A stretch of 40,495 nucleotides of DNA from Lachnospiraceae bacterium (GTDB lineage: Bacteria > Bacillota > Clostridia > Lachnospirales > Lachnospiraceae). The notes beneath the pieces were generated by a model. That model had not been told where the DNA came from, searched no databases, and saw only the letters and a list, made by a program, of their open reading frames with translations. Each line of letters begins with the position of its first letter. Within the stretch, counting starts at the first letter, position 1. The translations under genes were made by a program, and so were the position numbers. This document shows, one piece after another, positions 1 through 8,317 of the stretch. The stretch covers positions 1 through 40,495 of the forward strand of contig JAFRVX010000106.1 of the NCBI GenBank assembly GCA_017438305.1, read 5' to 3'.

Positions 1-365
1 GTATTATTTGAGTGTGATTTTCACACTTCAAGAAGTATCGTCCATAACAATACCCGCAACTCATTTTGAGATAATAGGCAACAAAAAACGGACTGCTGTA
101 AAACAACAATCCGCTTTTGTTTGTCAACCCGCTCAGACAGATGCCAAAGTCGTTTTGATACAAAACTTTCTTATGAGCACCCGCCATTCCCGGTCTCTTT
201 TTTAAGACCTCCGGTAAAGTGTCGCTTCCCGCGCGACCACATGCCTGCCGGAATGCAGTATGATGATCATGCAGGAGTTGAGGAGCCCTTGCGAAGAGTA
301 AAGAGCCGGAATGCGGCACAGGCTTTTCGGATGAGATCACAAGGTGATTCGGAGGGAGGTCATTG
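1..365. other. Left-edge region without a convincing gene
   Basis: Open frames exist here but none has a ribosome site or a recognisable product. The only structure I see is the hairpin at 89-113. The GGAGG near 355-359 belongs to the small gene that starts at 366. Confidence 0.5.
83..122. terminator. Possible bidirectional terminator
   Basis: Eleven-base arms at 89-99 and 103-113 around an AAA loop, with an A-run before and a T-rich run after. Read on the minus strand the two imperfect positions become G-U pairs, so the minus-strand RNA hairpin is the better one and would be followed by a U-run. It could end a transcript from either side. The gene to the left is outside the window. Confidence 0.45.
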
Positions 366-596
366 ATGAGAGCTTTTGAAACTTTTACTTACAGGGACTG
401 GTGTTGTTATTACGAAAGCCTTAATCAGGGTTTGTCAGCAGAGGAATGCACCGTCAAACTGAATGATGAAGAGAAGGAAGCTTACAGGAAAGAGGCGGAG
501 AAACTTGCGGAAGACAGAAAAAAACATCCGGATTTGCCGTTTTTTACGAAATGCCGAAATCAAGCTGGTTTGACTGACCGGCGGGATAAGGGATAA
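366..596 (+). CDS. Small hypothetical protein (76 aa)
   Basis: I do not recognise this protein. A strong GGAGGGAGG at 351-359 sits six bases before ATG 366, which makes that start more likely than the in-frame TTG at 363. The product is highly charged: an aromatic and Cys-containing N-terminal part (about residues 1-20) is followed by a Glu/Lys-rich helical stretch (about 28-52) and a basic tail. No signal peptide or membrane segment is visible. It lies 113 bp upstream of the ADP-ribosylglycohydrolase gene in the same direction, so co-transcription is possible. The ribosome site and charged composition support a real gene, but function is unknown. Confidence 0.55.
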   Translation: MRAFETFTYRDWCCYYESLNQGLSAEECTVKLNDEEKEAYRKEAEKLAEDRKKHPDLPFFTKCRNQAGLTDRRDKG

Positions 597-641
597 CCTC
601 GTCAATTGTATAGAAGGACCGGCGGCCAATTCCTTTGAGAA

Positions 642-677
642 GGGATATGACCGGAGATATGATCAGGGATATGATCA
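642..677 (+). repeat. Short tandem repeat, about 12 bp x3
   Basis: Three imperfect copies of a GGGATATGATCA-like unit lie just upstream of the ribosome site of the next gene. They are too short to assign a role; local slippage is a simple explanation. Confidence 0.5.
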
Positions 678-709
678 AAAAAGTTTAGCCGAATAAGGAG
701 GAGAACGAT

Positions 710-1495
710 ATGATCGGAGCAGTTTTAGGCGATATCATCGGATCAAGACATGAATTCCATAACATTAAAACAAAAGATTTTGAACTGTTCACATCAGACT
801 GCTGTTTCACCGATGATACGGTAATGACCTGCGCTGTGGCGTCTGCTCTTCTGGCATGCCGCGGTGATTATACAGAACTTGAAAAGAAAACGGTGGAAGA
901 AATGCATCGTATCGGCCGTCAGTACCCGGGCTGCGGTTATGGCGGGATGTTCTGGCGGTGGATGTTTTCCGACGATCCGAAGCCGTACAACAGTTTCGGA
1001 AACGGCGCCGCCATGCGTGTCAGTCCGGTCGGATTCATTGCGGAGGATATCGGGCAGGCGAAAGAACTTGCTTACAAGGTGACCGCCATTACTCATAATC
1101 ATCCGGAAGGGCTGAAAGGCGCTGAAGCCGCGGCGGTCGCCATAGTCATGGCACGGCAGGGCTGCAGTAAAGAAGAGATCCGGGAAGCAATGGAACGGGA
1201 TTACTACAAAGCGGAATACACCGTCGATGAGTACAGGGATATCATCAGAGGCCATGGCGACGAGACCTGCCAGGTCAGTATGCCGGAAGCGCTCCAGTGC
1301 TTTTATGAAGGAGAAAGCTATGAGGACGTGATCAGAAACTGTATTTCCATCGGAGGGGACAGTGATACCCTGGCAGCTATTGCCGGCGGGATAGCGGAAG
1401 CCTTTTACGGTGTTCCGGAAGAACTGAAGCAGCAGCTTCCGAAGTACCTGGACGAGAGGCTTATGAACATCGTGGAAGCATTTACCAATCGTTAA
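710..1495 (+). CDS. ADP-ribosylglycohydrolase family protein
   Basis: This is a 261-residue protein of the ADP-ribosyl-glycohydrolase (DraG/ARH) family, cytoplasmic enzymes that remove ADP-ribose from proteins or related adducts using a two-metal (Mg or Mn) site. The N-terminus MIGAVLGDIIGSRHE and the FTDDTVMT motif (about residues 28-35) match the first metal-binding block. The HNHPEG segment (about 127-132) and the GGDSDTLAAIAGGIAEA segment near residues 218-234 supply the remaining Asp ligands. Length is normal for a single-domain member. AAGGAGGAG upstream fixes ATG 710. A strong terminator follows, so it looks like the last gene of its unit. The substrate cannot be told from sequence; no ADP-ribosyltransferase is visible nearby. 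Confidence 0.92.
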   Translation: MIGAVLGDIIGSRHEFHNIKTKDFELFTSDCCFTDDTVMTCAVASALLACRGDYTELEKKTVEEMHRIGRQYPGCGYGGMFWRWMFSDDPKPYNSFGNGAAMRVSPVGFIAEDIGQAKELAYKVTAITHNHPEGLKGAEAAAVAIVMARQGCSKEEIREAMERDYYKAEYTVDEYRDIIRGHGDETCQVSMPEALQCFYEGESYEDVIRNCISIGGDSDTLAAIAGGIAEAFYGVPEELKQQLPKYLDERLMNIVEAFTNR

Positions 1496-1526
1496 CATAT
1501 AACAGCCATCTTAAATCCTTTCTGAA

Positions 1527-1560
1527 GGAGACCGGGACTGTTCCCGGTCTCCTGTTTTAT
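1527..1560 (+). terminator. Intrinsic terminator
   Basis: Perfect 11-bp stem (1527-1537 with 1542-1552), CTGT loop, then a T-rich run. It ends the ADP-ribosylglycohydrolase transcript. Confidence 0.85.
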
Positions 1561-1672
1561 AGTTCCTTTCAGGCTGTCTCAGGTTCACAGATTCTGGAGG
1601 TTAAAGGTTCAGACTGGCGCAGGTTCCGGAGGTCATGGCTTCCGGATGTTACAGGTCCGGGATGCCGTGGAT

Positions 1673-2605
1673 TCACGACCTCATGGATGCCGGCGGATAT
1701 ATCCCGGGGAGGGCGGTGTCCTTTCCGCTGATCTCCCGTTCTTCTTCGATCCAGGGCAGGATCCTTTTGAAATCGATTTTCAGACTTCCGCCGTAGATAC
1801 GGACCGCGACGGGCTCCGTCATATCAAACATGACAGGCTCTTCGGAAAAACCGTAGGGCCGTACGTCCAGCACTCCGGCCAGCGGATCCAGGATCCAGTA
1901 CTCCCGAACGCCCGCCCGGCGGTACTTTTCGCTTTTGGTGTAGAAATCTTTTTTCGACGTTGTGGGGGAGAGAACTTCCAGTACAAAGTCCGGCGCTCCA
2001 AAAACGTCCCGGCCTCTGACTTTTTCCGGATCGCAGACCACCAGAACATCCGGTTCCACCATAGTCTTTTCATCGCAGTCCAGCTGTACGCCCATAGGAG
2101 CGATTCCCGGCATACAATCTCCATCGTTATCATAGATGAAATTCGCGATCTGGCGGTGTATTTCCCCGGCAATGAGCTGATGGATCCTGGTGGGGGTTTC
2201 CATATAGATAAGCTGTCCGTCGATCAGCTCGGCCCGCTCCCCGTCGGGAAGGTGATGATAGTCATCAATGGTAAAAGGCCCTGGATTCTGTAAAGCTGAA
2301 GTGCCGTAATTCCAGGCAGGCTCAGCCACCGTCTGGATGTCCATAGGCCGGAAGCTGTAGTGGTCTTTTTTGACAGCAGCGTTGTCTTCTCCGTACCAGG
2401 GGAGGGGCGTATCCTCTTCCAGGATCTTTATGTCCAGGGCTCGGAAAACCGTTTCCAGAGCAGACAGGGTTTCATAACGGGGATGCTTTGTTTCCCCGGA
2501 AAAGATCTTCTGAACGGTTCTTAAGGGAAGCTCGGCCATTTCAGCGATCATGGCATTGGTCAGGCTGCGCTCCTTTTTAAGTTTTCTCATATCCTCTATG
2601 TTCAT
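1673..2605 (-). CDS. HTH-Uma2 (PD-(D/E)XK nuclease-fold) fusion
   Basis: A 310-residue protein joining an XRE-like helix-turn-helix (about residues 1-55) to a Uma2/DUF820 domain (about 105-285). The Uma2 part shows the PD-(D/E)XK-like set: E126 in RAELIDG, D186 in EPDVLVV, E210 in FVLEVLSPTT, and lysines K224/K228. Uma2 proteins are predicted nucleases of largely unknown biological role, common in multiple copies in cyanobacteria and in Clostridia. The HTH suggests DNA binding, possibly autoregulation, because paired 18-bp repeats overlap its promoter. Start: AAAGGAGG a few bases before the ATG. Nothing looks truncated. Confidence 0.88.
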   Translation of the reverse strand: MNIEDMRKLKKERSLTNAMIAEMAELPLRTVQKIFSGETKHPRYETLSALETVFRALDIKILEEDTPLPWYGEDNAAVKKDHYSFRPMDIQTVAEPAWNYGTSALQNPGPFTIDDYHHLPDGERAELIDGQLIYMETPTRIHQLIAGEIHRQIANFIYDNDGDCMPGIAPMGVQLDCDEKTMVEPDVLVVCDPEKVRGRDVFGAPDFVLEVLSPTTSKKDFYTKSEKYRRAGVREYWILDPLAGVLDVRPYGFSEEPVMFDMTEPVAVRIYGGSLKIDFKRILPWIEEEREISGKDTALPGIYPPASMRS

Positions 2606-2626
2606 GGCAGACCTCCTTTTGAGAAT

Positions 2627-2655
2627 AGAATACCCTTAAAATACCCAATAGTCAA
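2627..2655 (-). promoter_or_regulatory. Sigma-A-type promoter of the HTH-Uma2 gene
   Basis: On the minus strand, TTGACT (2650-2655), a 17-bp spacer and TATTCT (2627-2632). The spacer contains both AATACCC motifs of the first 18-bp repeat, so a bound regulator would cover the promoter. Confidence 0.7.
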
Positions 2656-2698
2656 GAAAAAAATAATAAATCAGTCATTAAATACCCGAAAAATGCCC
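2629..2698 (+). repeat. Two 18-bp repeats, candidate operators
   Basis: AATACCCTTAAAATACCC (2629-2646) and AATACCCGAAAAATGCCC (2681-2698) match at 15 of 18 positions. Inside each, the AATRCCC half-site recurs after 11 bp, about one helical turn. The two repeats start 52 bp apart, about five turns. The geometry suits cooperative binding by a dimeric HTH protein; the adjacent HTH-Uma2 protein is the obvious candidate. Binding is inference. Confidence 0.55.
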
Positions 2699-3132
2699 GC
2701 GATACTATCCACACATTACCGAAAAGCTCAATGTACCACTATAAATTTATGGAATGTATGGGTAAGAATTTTCAGCGGATCTGAGGAAAGATCCTTTCCG
2801 CCGGAATGGCCCGGCCTGATCGGAACAGACAATGCCGATAAGATCAACAGTATCTTCTGCAGGTCAGCGGTATCTTCTGCGAAACAACAGTCGGTACTGT
2901 TCCGGTTCAGGAACTGCAGATGCCTTTTATGTTCACGAGATACAAAGGCTTCTTTCCAGAAATATACGGACGTTTTTGCAGTCTCGCGGAATTTTGAGTT
3001 TTATGATATACTCAGAACAAGATGTACACGTAATATACAGTAAGCCGGTCAACGACAGCGGAAACAAATGCCGGAAAGAAAAACGGAAAGAAAAAAGCGG
3101 AAAGAAGAATTACAGGGAAAGGACAGACACGC

Positions 3133-4491
3133 ATGATTGAATCATATTATAACACACACAACCCGATCCTGCCCCCAGAGCATCATGTTCCGGACAGCGA
3201 GGCCCATGTGATGCCGGACGGAAAGCTCTATATCTACGGCAGTTATGACAACAGAGATGATGTATACTGCAGTGAGGAATACCATGTGGTATCCACGGCG
3301 GATATGCAGAACTGGCAGGTGCACGAGGTTTCTCTGCGGGGGGAGGACATTCCCTGGTTCAATGACCCCGACGCGCCTAAATTTCCCGGCATCGACTGGA
3401 CACATCCCACGCCCTTCATTCGGAAAATGCTTGCCGCTAAGGGAGCAGACGGCATGAAGGAGCAGTTCGAAAACCAGGAAAACACAGTAAAACCTCCGAT
3501 TTTGTTTGCACCGGACTGCGCATACAAGGACGGAAAATACTATCTTTACTTTTGCATGCCGGATGACAGTGAAGGGGTGGCAGTTTCCGATTCGCCCACC
3601 GGGCCGTTTACCGGCCCGGTCCAGCTCCCCGTCGGCGGCATCGATCCGGCTGTATTTATCGATGACGACGGCAGCGCCTATTATTATTGGGGTCAGCTTT
3701 TCTCCCATGGAGTAAAGCTGAATGAGGATATGGTCTCCTTCGATCCAGAGAACATCGTAGATGATCTGGTAACCGAAGAGGAGCACTTCTTCCATGAAGG
3801 CTCTTCCATGCGGAAGATCGGGGATACTTATTACTACGTTTACGCCAACATCGAGCACGGCAAGCCCACATCCCTGGGTTACGCCACGGGCAAGTCTCCC
3901 CTTGGCCCCTTCACGTATCGTGGCGTCATCATCGACAATGCTCCATGCGACGGCGCCAGCTGGAACAACCACGGCTCCATCGAATGCGTAAACGGCCGGT
4001 GGTATATCTTCTATCATCGCTGCAGCCGGGGACGGGAACTGTACCGGAGGCTCTGTATTGAGCCCATCACCATCCTGCCCGATGGCACGATCCCGGAGGT
4101 GAAGATGACTTCCCAGGGGCCCGGAAAGCCCTTCGGCAGCGCCGAAACCCTCTGGGGCTATCAGGCCTGCGAGGTTCACGGAAAACTGTTTATCGCGCCG
4201 GATGAGACGGGCAGCGAGTGTCTGACCAACATTCACGGCGGGGATGAGGCAGTGTTCCGTTATGTGAAGAGCGAAAAAGGCTTTCACCGTGCAGAGCTGG
4301 AATGCCGTGGAAAAGGCTTTGTGGAGCTTCTTCTGGATGATCAGAAGGTCGGCGAAGCCAGCATCCGTGACAGCGGAAAAACAACGATAGTCCTCACGGG
4401 TTCCGGTAATTTCAGTACTGAGCAGGAACTTCGGCTTCGCATGACAGAGAGCGATCAGCTGGAGATCATCAGCCTGACGCTGTTTGAATAA
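3133..4491 (+). CDS. Glycoside hydrolase family 43 protein
   Basis: A 452-residue five-bladed beta-propeller glycosidase of the GH43 type (beta-xylosidase/alpha-L-arabinofuranosidase group). The three expected carboxylates are visible: D21 (general base) in PDSEAHVM, D171 in GGIDPAVFIDDDG, and E222 (general acid) in HEGSS. The NNHGSIE segment near residue 280 is also typical. After about residue 320 there is a beta-rich C-terminal region that may be a carbohydrate-binding-like domain. There is no signal peptide, so it probably acts in the cytoplasm on imported oligosaccharides. The ribosome site (AGGGAAAGGA) is only moderate. It stands alone; exact substrate is not decidable. Confidence 0.88.
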   Translation: MIESYYNTHNPILPPEHHVPDSEAHVMPDGKLYIYGSYDNRDDVYCSEEYHVVSTADMQNWQVHEVSLRGEDIPWFNDPDAPKFPGIDWTHPTPFIRKMLAAKGADGMKEQFENQENTVKPPILFAPDCAYKDGKYYLYFCMPDDSEGVAVSDSPTGPFTGPVQLPVGGIDPAVFIDDDGSAYYYWGQLFSHGVKLNEDMVSFDPENIVDDLVTEEEHFFHEGSSMRKIGDTYYYVYANIEHGKPTSLGYATGKSPLGPFTYRGVIIDNAPCDGASWNNHGSIECVNGRWYIFYHRCSRGRELYRRLCIEPITILPDGTIPEVKMTSQGPGKPFGSAETLWGYQACEVHGKLFIAPDETGSECLTNIHGGDEAVFRYVKSEKGFHRAELECRGKGFVELLLDDQKVGEASIRDSGKTTIVLTGSGNFSTEQELRLRMTESDQLEIISLTLFE

Positions 4492-4566
4492 GGAAAAATC
4501 CGGGCATCAGCTTCATTACAAACGTATTTGCAGGAAATGTACGGAAAATATTCGGAATCTTTACGG

Positions 4567-4720
4567 ACAGGATATTCACGTACAGTCTCAGAACGTTTTT
4601 TTCGGGGATTATAACAGACAGGGTATTTACGTACAGTTTCAGAACGTTTTTTTTTGAGGGATTATAACAGACAGGGTATTTACGGACAGTTTCAGAATGA
4701 TTTTGGAGTATTTTGGAGGA
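4567..4720 (+). repeat. About 52-bp tandem repeat, 2.9 copies
   Basis: Copies start at 4567, 4618 and 4671 (lengths 51, 53 and about 50). Each has ACAGGRTATTYACG, then TCAGAACG and a T-run, then GGATTATAACAG. The third copy decays into the ribosome site of the next gene, so the array forms the upstream region of the MBL-fold gene. Unequal repeat lengths argue against a coding repeat. Confidence 0.75.
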
Positions 4721-4725
4721 TGAAA

Positions 4726-5544
4726 ATGGAATCTTTTGACAGAAGTTTTGGTTATTGGAGCGTGGCTGAGGGTATCACGGCTATTGAAACGCCGGGAAAA
4801 AGCTTCGGTCCGGGAAAAGTGCCCGGCACGGGCCATGTCATGGCGTATCTCATAGAGGGAGAAGAGAAGGCTGTCCTCTGGGATAATGGTTATGGAAACG
4901 GGAATATCAGGGCCCTGGTGCAGAAGCTGACGGATCTGCCGGTGATGGCGGTGAATTCCCACAACCATCTGGATCATAACGGCTGCAATCCGCTGTTTGA
5001 GGAAGTGTGGATCGGCGAGCATGAGGACGGCCTGGATAAACCGGCTTTTCCGGCGGATGAGCGGATCCCCGGCGGCGTTGATGAGGCCGTGAAAAACGGC
5101 GGGCCTTATATCTGGCGTCTTTTAAAGGACGGGGATGTGATCGACCTGGGCGGCCGGACGCTCAGGATCATCGAGGTTCCGGGACATACCCGGGGCAGCA
5201 TCACAGCGCTGGATTCAAAGACCGGCTGGCTGATCTCCGGCGATGCGGTCTTAAAACGGGTGCTGCTCAATCTGCCCCTGCGCGTTTACAGAGAAGCGCT
5301 GGAGCGGCTGGATACCTTTGATTTCACACGTATTCTGCCTGCGCACTATGACCGGCCCCTGGACCGGGGACAGGTCAGGCGGCTCATCAGCCTCATCGAC
5401 CGATTTGAACTCAGGAAGTGTGAAGAGGCCGTCTGGCATGGCGGCGGGAAAATGCTGGTCTTCCGCTCAGGAAACAGCTTTGACGATCCGGAATTTGCGG
5501 CGATCGGCTTTTTTGACCGGAATATTGAAACCGTTCTGTCTTAA
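4726..5544 (+). CDS. MBL-fold metallo-hydrolase
   Basis: A 272-residue metallo-beta-lactamase-fold protein. Zinc ligands are clear: H79-x-H81-x-D83-H84 in SHNHLDHNG, a later His in PGHTRGS (about 154), Asp in SGDAV (about 174) and His in LPAHYD (about 209). Family members hydrolyse thioesters, lactones, phosphodiesters and others; substrate cannot be read here. Start choice: GGAGG at 4715-4719 abuts ATG 4720 but lies six bases from ATG 4726, so 4726 is preferred over 4654 and 4720. It is followed 89 bp later by the Abhydrolase_10-type gene on the same strand, probably one transcript. Confidence 0.88.
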   Translation: MESFDRSFGYWSVAEGITAIETPGKSFGPGKVPGTGHVMAYLIEGEEKAVLWDNGYGNGNIRALVQKLTDLPVMAVNSHNHLDHNGCNPLFEEVWIGEHEDGLDKPAFPADERIPGGVDEAVKNGGPYIWRLLKDGDVIDLGGRTLRIIEVPGHTRGSITALDSKTGWLISGDAVLKRVLLNLPLRVYREALERLDTFDFTRILPAHYDRPLDRGQVRRLISLIDRFELRKCEEAVWHGGGKMLVFRSGNSFDDPEFAAIGFFDRNIETVLS

Positions 5545-5633
5545 CAGCAGAGCCTTCAAAGATCCGATCCTGACCGGTTCAAAGCTCACATCAAACAAAA
5601 AGACTATGACAATGCAAAACGAGGAGACACTGG

Positions 5634-7274
5634 ATGAACACCCCTAAAATTCTGAGTACGGCTTACCCGCCGGAAGCGTGCCGGTTCGTGCCCGAGACGG
5701 AGACGTCGCATATTCTGGGCGGTTCAAGGCATATGATGACCCCCATCGATCTGGAAGCCTATGGCTATGTGGAGGAAGAATACATCGTCAAAGGCCATGC
5801 CAACATTTATCATTGGGAGGATAATGAAAGATATCCTCATATCCTTTTCTCCCACGCGCCTTACTGCACGAGGATGATCGTGAGAAAGCCCCGGGATCCG
5901 AAGAAATTCAGCGGTATCATCCACTGTGAACTCATGAATCCCAACTCCGGCCTCGACCGGTCCAACGCCGGCTGGGCGCCGTGCCATGAATACCTGATGT
6001 CCAGGGGACACGGCAGCATAAGCTTTACCATGTCGGAGGTTTCCATGAAGGGGCTTCGGCGGTTTGATCCGGAAAGATACGGCGAACTGGGTTTTAAGAA
6101 TCCGATCCCGAAGGATCAGCGGATGCCGGCGTCCGTGTGGCTCGACGGCAATCCCATTGATGAAGAGACGGAAAACGGGCTTCAGTATGATTTTTACAGC
6201 CAGACGGCGGCGCTGATCAAGTCCGGCAGAGAGGATTCTCCCTTTGCGGGATATGATTTTAAGAAGATCATGCTTCAGGGCACCACCGGCGGGGATCTTT
6301 CGGCCTATGTGGCTGCCGTGCATCCCATTACGAAACTCCCGGACGGAACGCCCTGTTTTGACGGCTTCCTGATCTTCATGACCGGCGCCCCGGGATTCTT
6401 AAACAACTCCCGCTATATGCTGGATCCCTTTGATTTCCGGGATCTTTACTACAGCGAAGTGCCCTTCATCCATCTGAATACCGTAGCGGATCTTCTGGGA
6501 GATACGATGCATCCCTCCTGGTCGACATTGTGGCACCGGTATCAACCCAATGAGAAGGGACGGTATCTCAGGCTTATCGAAATTGCCGGCGCCGGCATCG
6601 GCAGGAAATATACGGCGCCCTACGGAAACTGTAAAGAGGATATGGAGAAAGCCCTCGGCGCGAAACACGGAAGCGGACCTGCCGGCCCCGGAGAGCGGCA
6701 GAGCGTTCCCGGCGGTCCCGAAGCACAGCCCGGTGGAACCGGAGCCTCGGGCAGTTCCGGAGAGCAGCCTGGCGGTGCTGAAGGACGGCAGAATGGCCCC
6801 GGAGGGCGGCCGCTTATCGACGGTACAGGAAGAATGGAAACCGGAACCCGCCCGCAAGGCCCGGGTCCTGTCCGGGGGGAGATGCTGGAATTTCCGGCGC
6901 ATCTTATCGTTTGCGCCATGATCGACAACCTGATCAAATGGATGCTGACAGGAGCTGCCCCGGAGATTGTTCCCTGGATAGAAATGGAGGGTGAGTATCC
7001 GGAAATGACCTTTGCCAGGGATGAATACGGAGCCTTCAAAGGCGGCGTAAGATCGCCCTATGCTGACTGCCCGCTGGTAGTCACGGACGCTTCCGGGATG
7101 ATCCTCCGGCACTTATCTTCAGAAGAACTGAAGACCCTCTATGGAAGCCGTGAGGGATATGTTGAGAAGGTAAAGGAATCGGTACAGCGAATGATCGCCC
7201 ACGGGCATCTGCTTCCGGAGCATGCACGAATTATGATAGAAGAAGCGATGTCCGGAACGTTTCCTCTTGAATAA
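5634..7274 (+). CDS. Alpha/beta-hydrolase domain protein (Abhydrolase_10 type) with low-complexity insert
   Basis: A 546-residue protein. Residues about 25-320 and 415-546 resemble the secreted/cytoplasmic alpha/beta-hydrolase family Abhydrolase_10: EYIVKGHANIYHW, APYCTRMIVRKPRDPKKFSG and a YVAAVHP segment. In remembered relatives the nucleophile elbow reads G-Y-S-Q-x-G-G; here the equivalent region is LQGTTGG (residues 214-220), with no Ser at the expected place. Between about residues 343 and 415 lies a Gly/Pro/Gln/Glu-rich, disordered-looking insert. No signal peptide is visible. It follows the MBL-fold gene. The family call is from memory of motifs; catalytic activity is doubtful. Confidence 0.75.
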   Translation: MNTPKILSTAYPPEACRFVPETETSHILGGSRHMMTPIDLEAYGYVEEEYIVKGHANIYHWEDNERYPHILFSHAPYCTRMIVRKPRDPKKFSGIIHCELMNPNSGLDRSNAGWAPCHEYLMSRGHGSISFTMSEVSMKGLRRFDPERYGELGFKNPIPKDQRMPASVWLDGNPIDEETENGLQYDFYSQTAALIKSGREDSPFAGYDFKKIMLQGTTGGDLSAYVAAVHPITKLPDGTPCFDGFLIFMTGAPGFLNNSRYMLDPFDFRDLYYSEVPFIHLNTVADLLGDTMHPSWSTLWHRYQPNEKGRYLRLIEIAGAGIGRKYTAPYGNCKEDMEKALGAKHGSGPAGPGERQSVPGGPEAQPGGTGASGSSGEQPGGAEGRQNGPGGRPLIDGTGRMETGTRPQGPGPVRGEMLEFPAHLIVCAMIDNLIKWMLTGAAPEIVPWIEMEGEYPEMTFARDEYGAFKGGVRSPYADCPLVVTDASGMILRHLSSEELKTLYGSREGYVEKVKESVQRMIAHGHLLPEHARIMIEEAMSGTFPLE

Positions 7275-7356
7275 GTCCCGGCACCAGGGACCGGTCGCAA
7301 CAGCTCCGGAGAGAAGCGGCCCCGGCAGGAATAAGTCCCGGCACCAGGGACCGGTC
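7269..7356 (+). repeat. 28-bp exact direct repeat, 60 bp apart, each with a hairpin
   Basis: Identical 28-bp copies at 7269-7296 and 7329-7356. The first copy includes the last codon and stop (GAATAA) of the preceding gene. Within each, GTCCC and GGGAC can pair around a 7-base loop. Together with the strong terminator at 7377 this makes a structured 3' end. Confidence 0.85.
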
Positions 7357-7376
7357 TGAGAAACATTGTTCAGACA

Positions 7377-7419
7377 GATCAGGCGCTGCAAGAACTGCAG
7401 CGCCTGATCCATTTTTATT
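7377..7419. terminator. Intrinsic terminator between convergent genes
   Basis: Perfect 14-bp stem (7377-7390 with 7396-7409), AGAAC loop, then C and ATTTTTATT. It ends the plus-strand MBL/hydrolase transcript; its T-run overlaps the stop codon of the convergent DegV gene. Confidence 0.88.
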
Positions 7420-8317
7420 GTTTCCCGTCCGGCGTACGTTCATCTCCCAGAAAGAAGACGGCCACCGTCCCCCAGCCGCTGTGGGAGGCGATGATAGTGC
7501 CGATCTCTGTGATCATGATCTTATCTTTCAGCTTCGGGAATCTTTCCTCAACGGCTGTTTTGAGTTCTTCCGCGATATCCCTGCAGCTGGAGTTGCAGAT
7601 AAAGCATTTGCCGTCATAGTCACTGCCGCCCCGGGCATGGGCTTCCATGGTATCCACCGTTCGTTTTATGGCGTTTTTCTTTCCGCGGACCTTATCATAG
7701 GCGATGATGCTGCCCTTATCGTCCAGCCTCATGATCGGACAGATATTCAGCACACTGGCTATGGCAGCCGTGGCCCCGGATACCCGTCCGCTCCGGTGAA
7801 ACATGGTCATGTCTGTGGAGAAAAACTGATGATGGATGGATCTTGCGTTGGCATTGCACCAGGATTCGATCTCCTCCATGGATCTGCCTTCATCCCGCAT
7901 ATCGGCGGCGTAATCGACCATCAGGCCGTAACCGGAAGAGCTGCAGAGCGAGTCAACGATCAGGAGTTTTCTGTCAGGGTATTTTTCCCTGAGGCGCTCC
8001 CGGGCCGTATAGGCATTGTTCACAGAGGGCGTCATCCCGGTTCCAAAGGCGATATGAAGGACGTCCCCTTTTTGGAGCAGGGCATCGAAATAGGCTTCAT
8101 AGGCGTAATCGTTGATCTGTGACGTAGAGGGCAGCTTCCCCTCGCGGATAAACTGATAGAAGCGGGGAAGCGCCTCCGGGTCCCTCTGCATATCATCGGT
8201 ATATTCTTTTCCGTCGATGATGTAAGAATAAAAAAGAACGGAAATATCCCTTCCGTTTACATAAGAATAAGGCAGATCTACCGTGGATTCGCAGGACAGC
8301 TGAAAAGACCGGTTCAT
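7415..8317 (-). CDS. DegV family fatty-acid-binding protein
   Basis: A 300-residue DegV/EDD-fold protein. DegV proteins bind a long-chain fatty acid; some act as FakB subunits that present fatty acid to the kinase FakA for phospholipid synthesis. Supporting motifs: CESTVDLP near the N-terminus, the GKLPSTSQIN segment (about residues 60-69), FGTGMTPS near 95, VDSLCSSSGYG near 123 and the FHRSGRVSG segment near 176. Length is at the usual value. Ribosome site AAAGGAG five bases before ATG. No FakA is visible in the window, so a lipid role is family inference. Confidence 0.93.
   Translation of the reverse strand: MNRSFQLSCESTVDLPYSYVNGRDISVLFYSYIIDGKEYTDDMQRDPEALPRFYQFIREGKLPSTSQINDYAYEAYFDALLQKGDVLHIAFGTGMTPSVNNAYTARERLREKYPDRKLLIVDSLCSSSGYGLMVDYAADMRDEGRSMEEIESWCNANARSIHHQFFSTDMTMFHRSGRVSGATAAIASVLNICPIMRLDDKGSIIAYDKVRGKKNAIKRTVDTMEAHARGGSDYDGKCFICNSSCRDIAEELKTAVEERFPKLKDKIMITEIGTIIASHSGWGTVAVFFLGDERTPDGKQ

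Larger units (their letters stand above)
2606..3132. other. Intergenic region between divergent Uma2 and GH43 genes
   Basis: Its first 95 bases hold the Uma2 promoter and two copies of an 18-bp repeat. The remaining 430 bases have open frames but no ribosome site or recognisable protein. No clear promoter for the GH43 gene was found. Confidence 0.5.

Noticed and set aside
8-366. Two overlapping ORFs at the left edge
   Set aside because: No ribosome site, compositional noise, and the first runs through the terminator-like hairpin.
2693-3140. Plus-strand ORFs between the Uma2 and GH43 genes
   Set aside because: No ribosome site or recognisable motif; composition is not protein-like.
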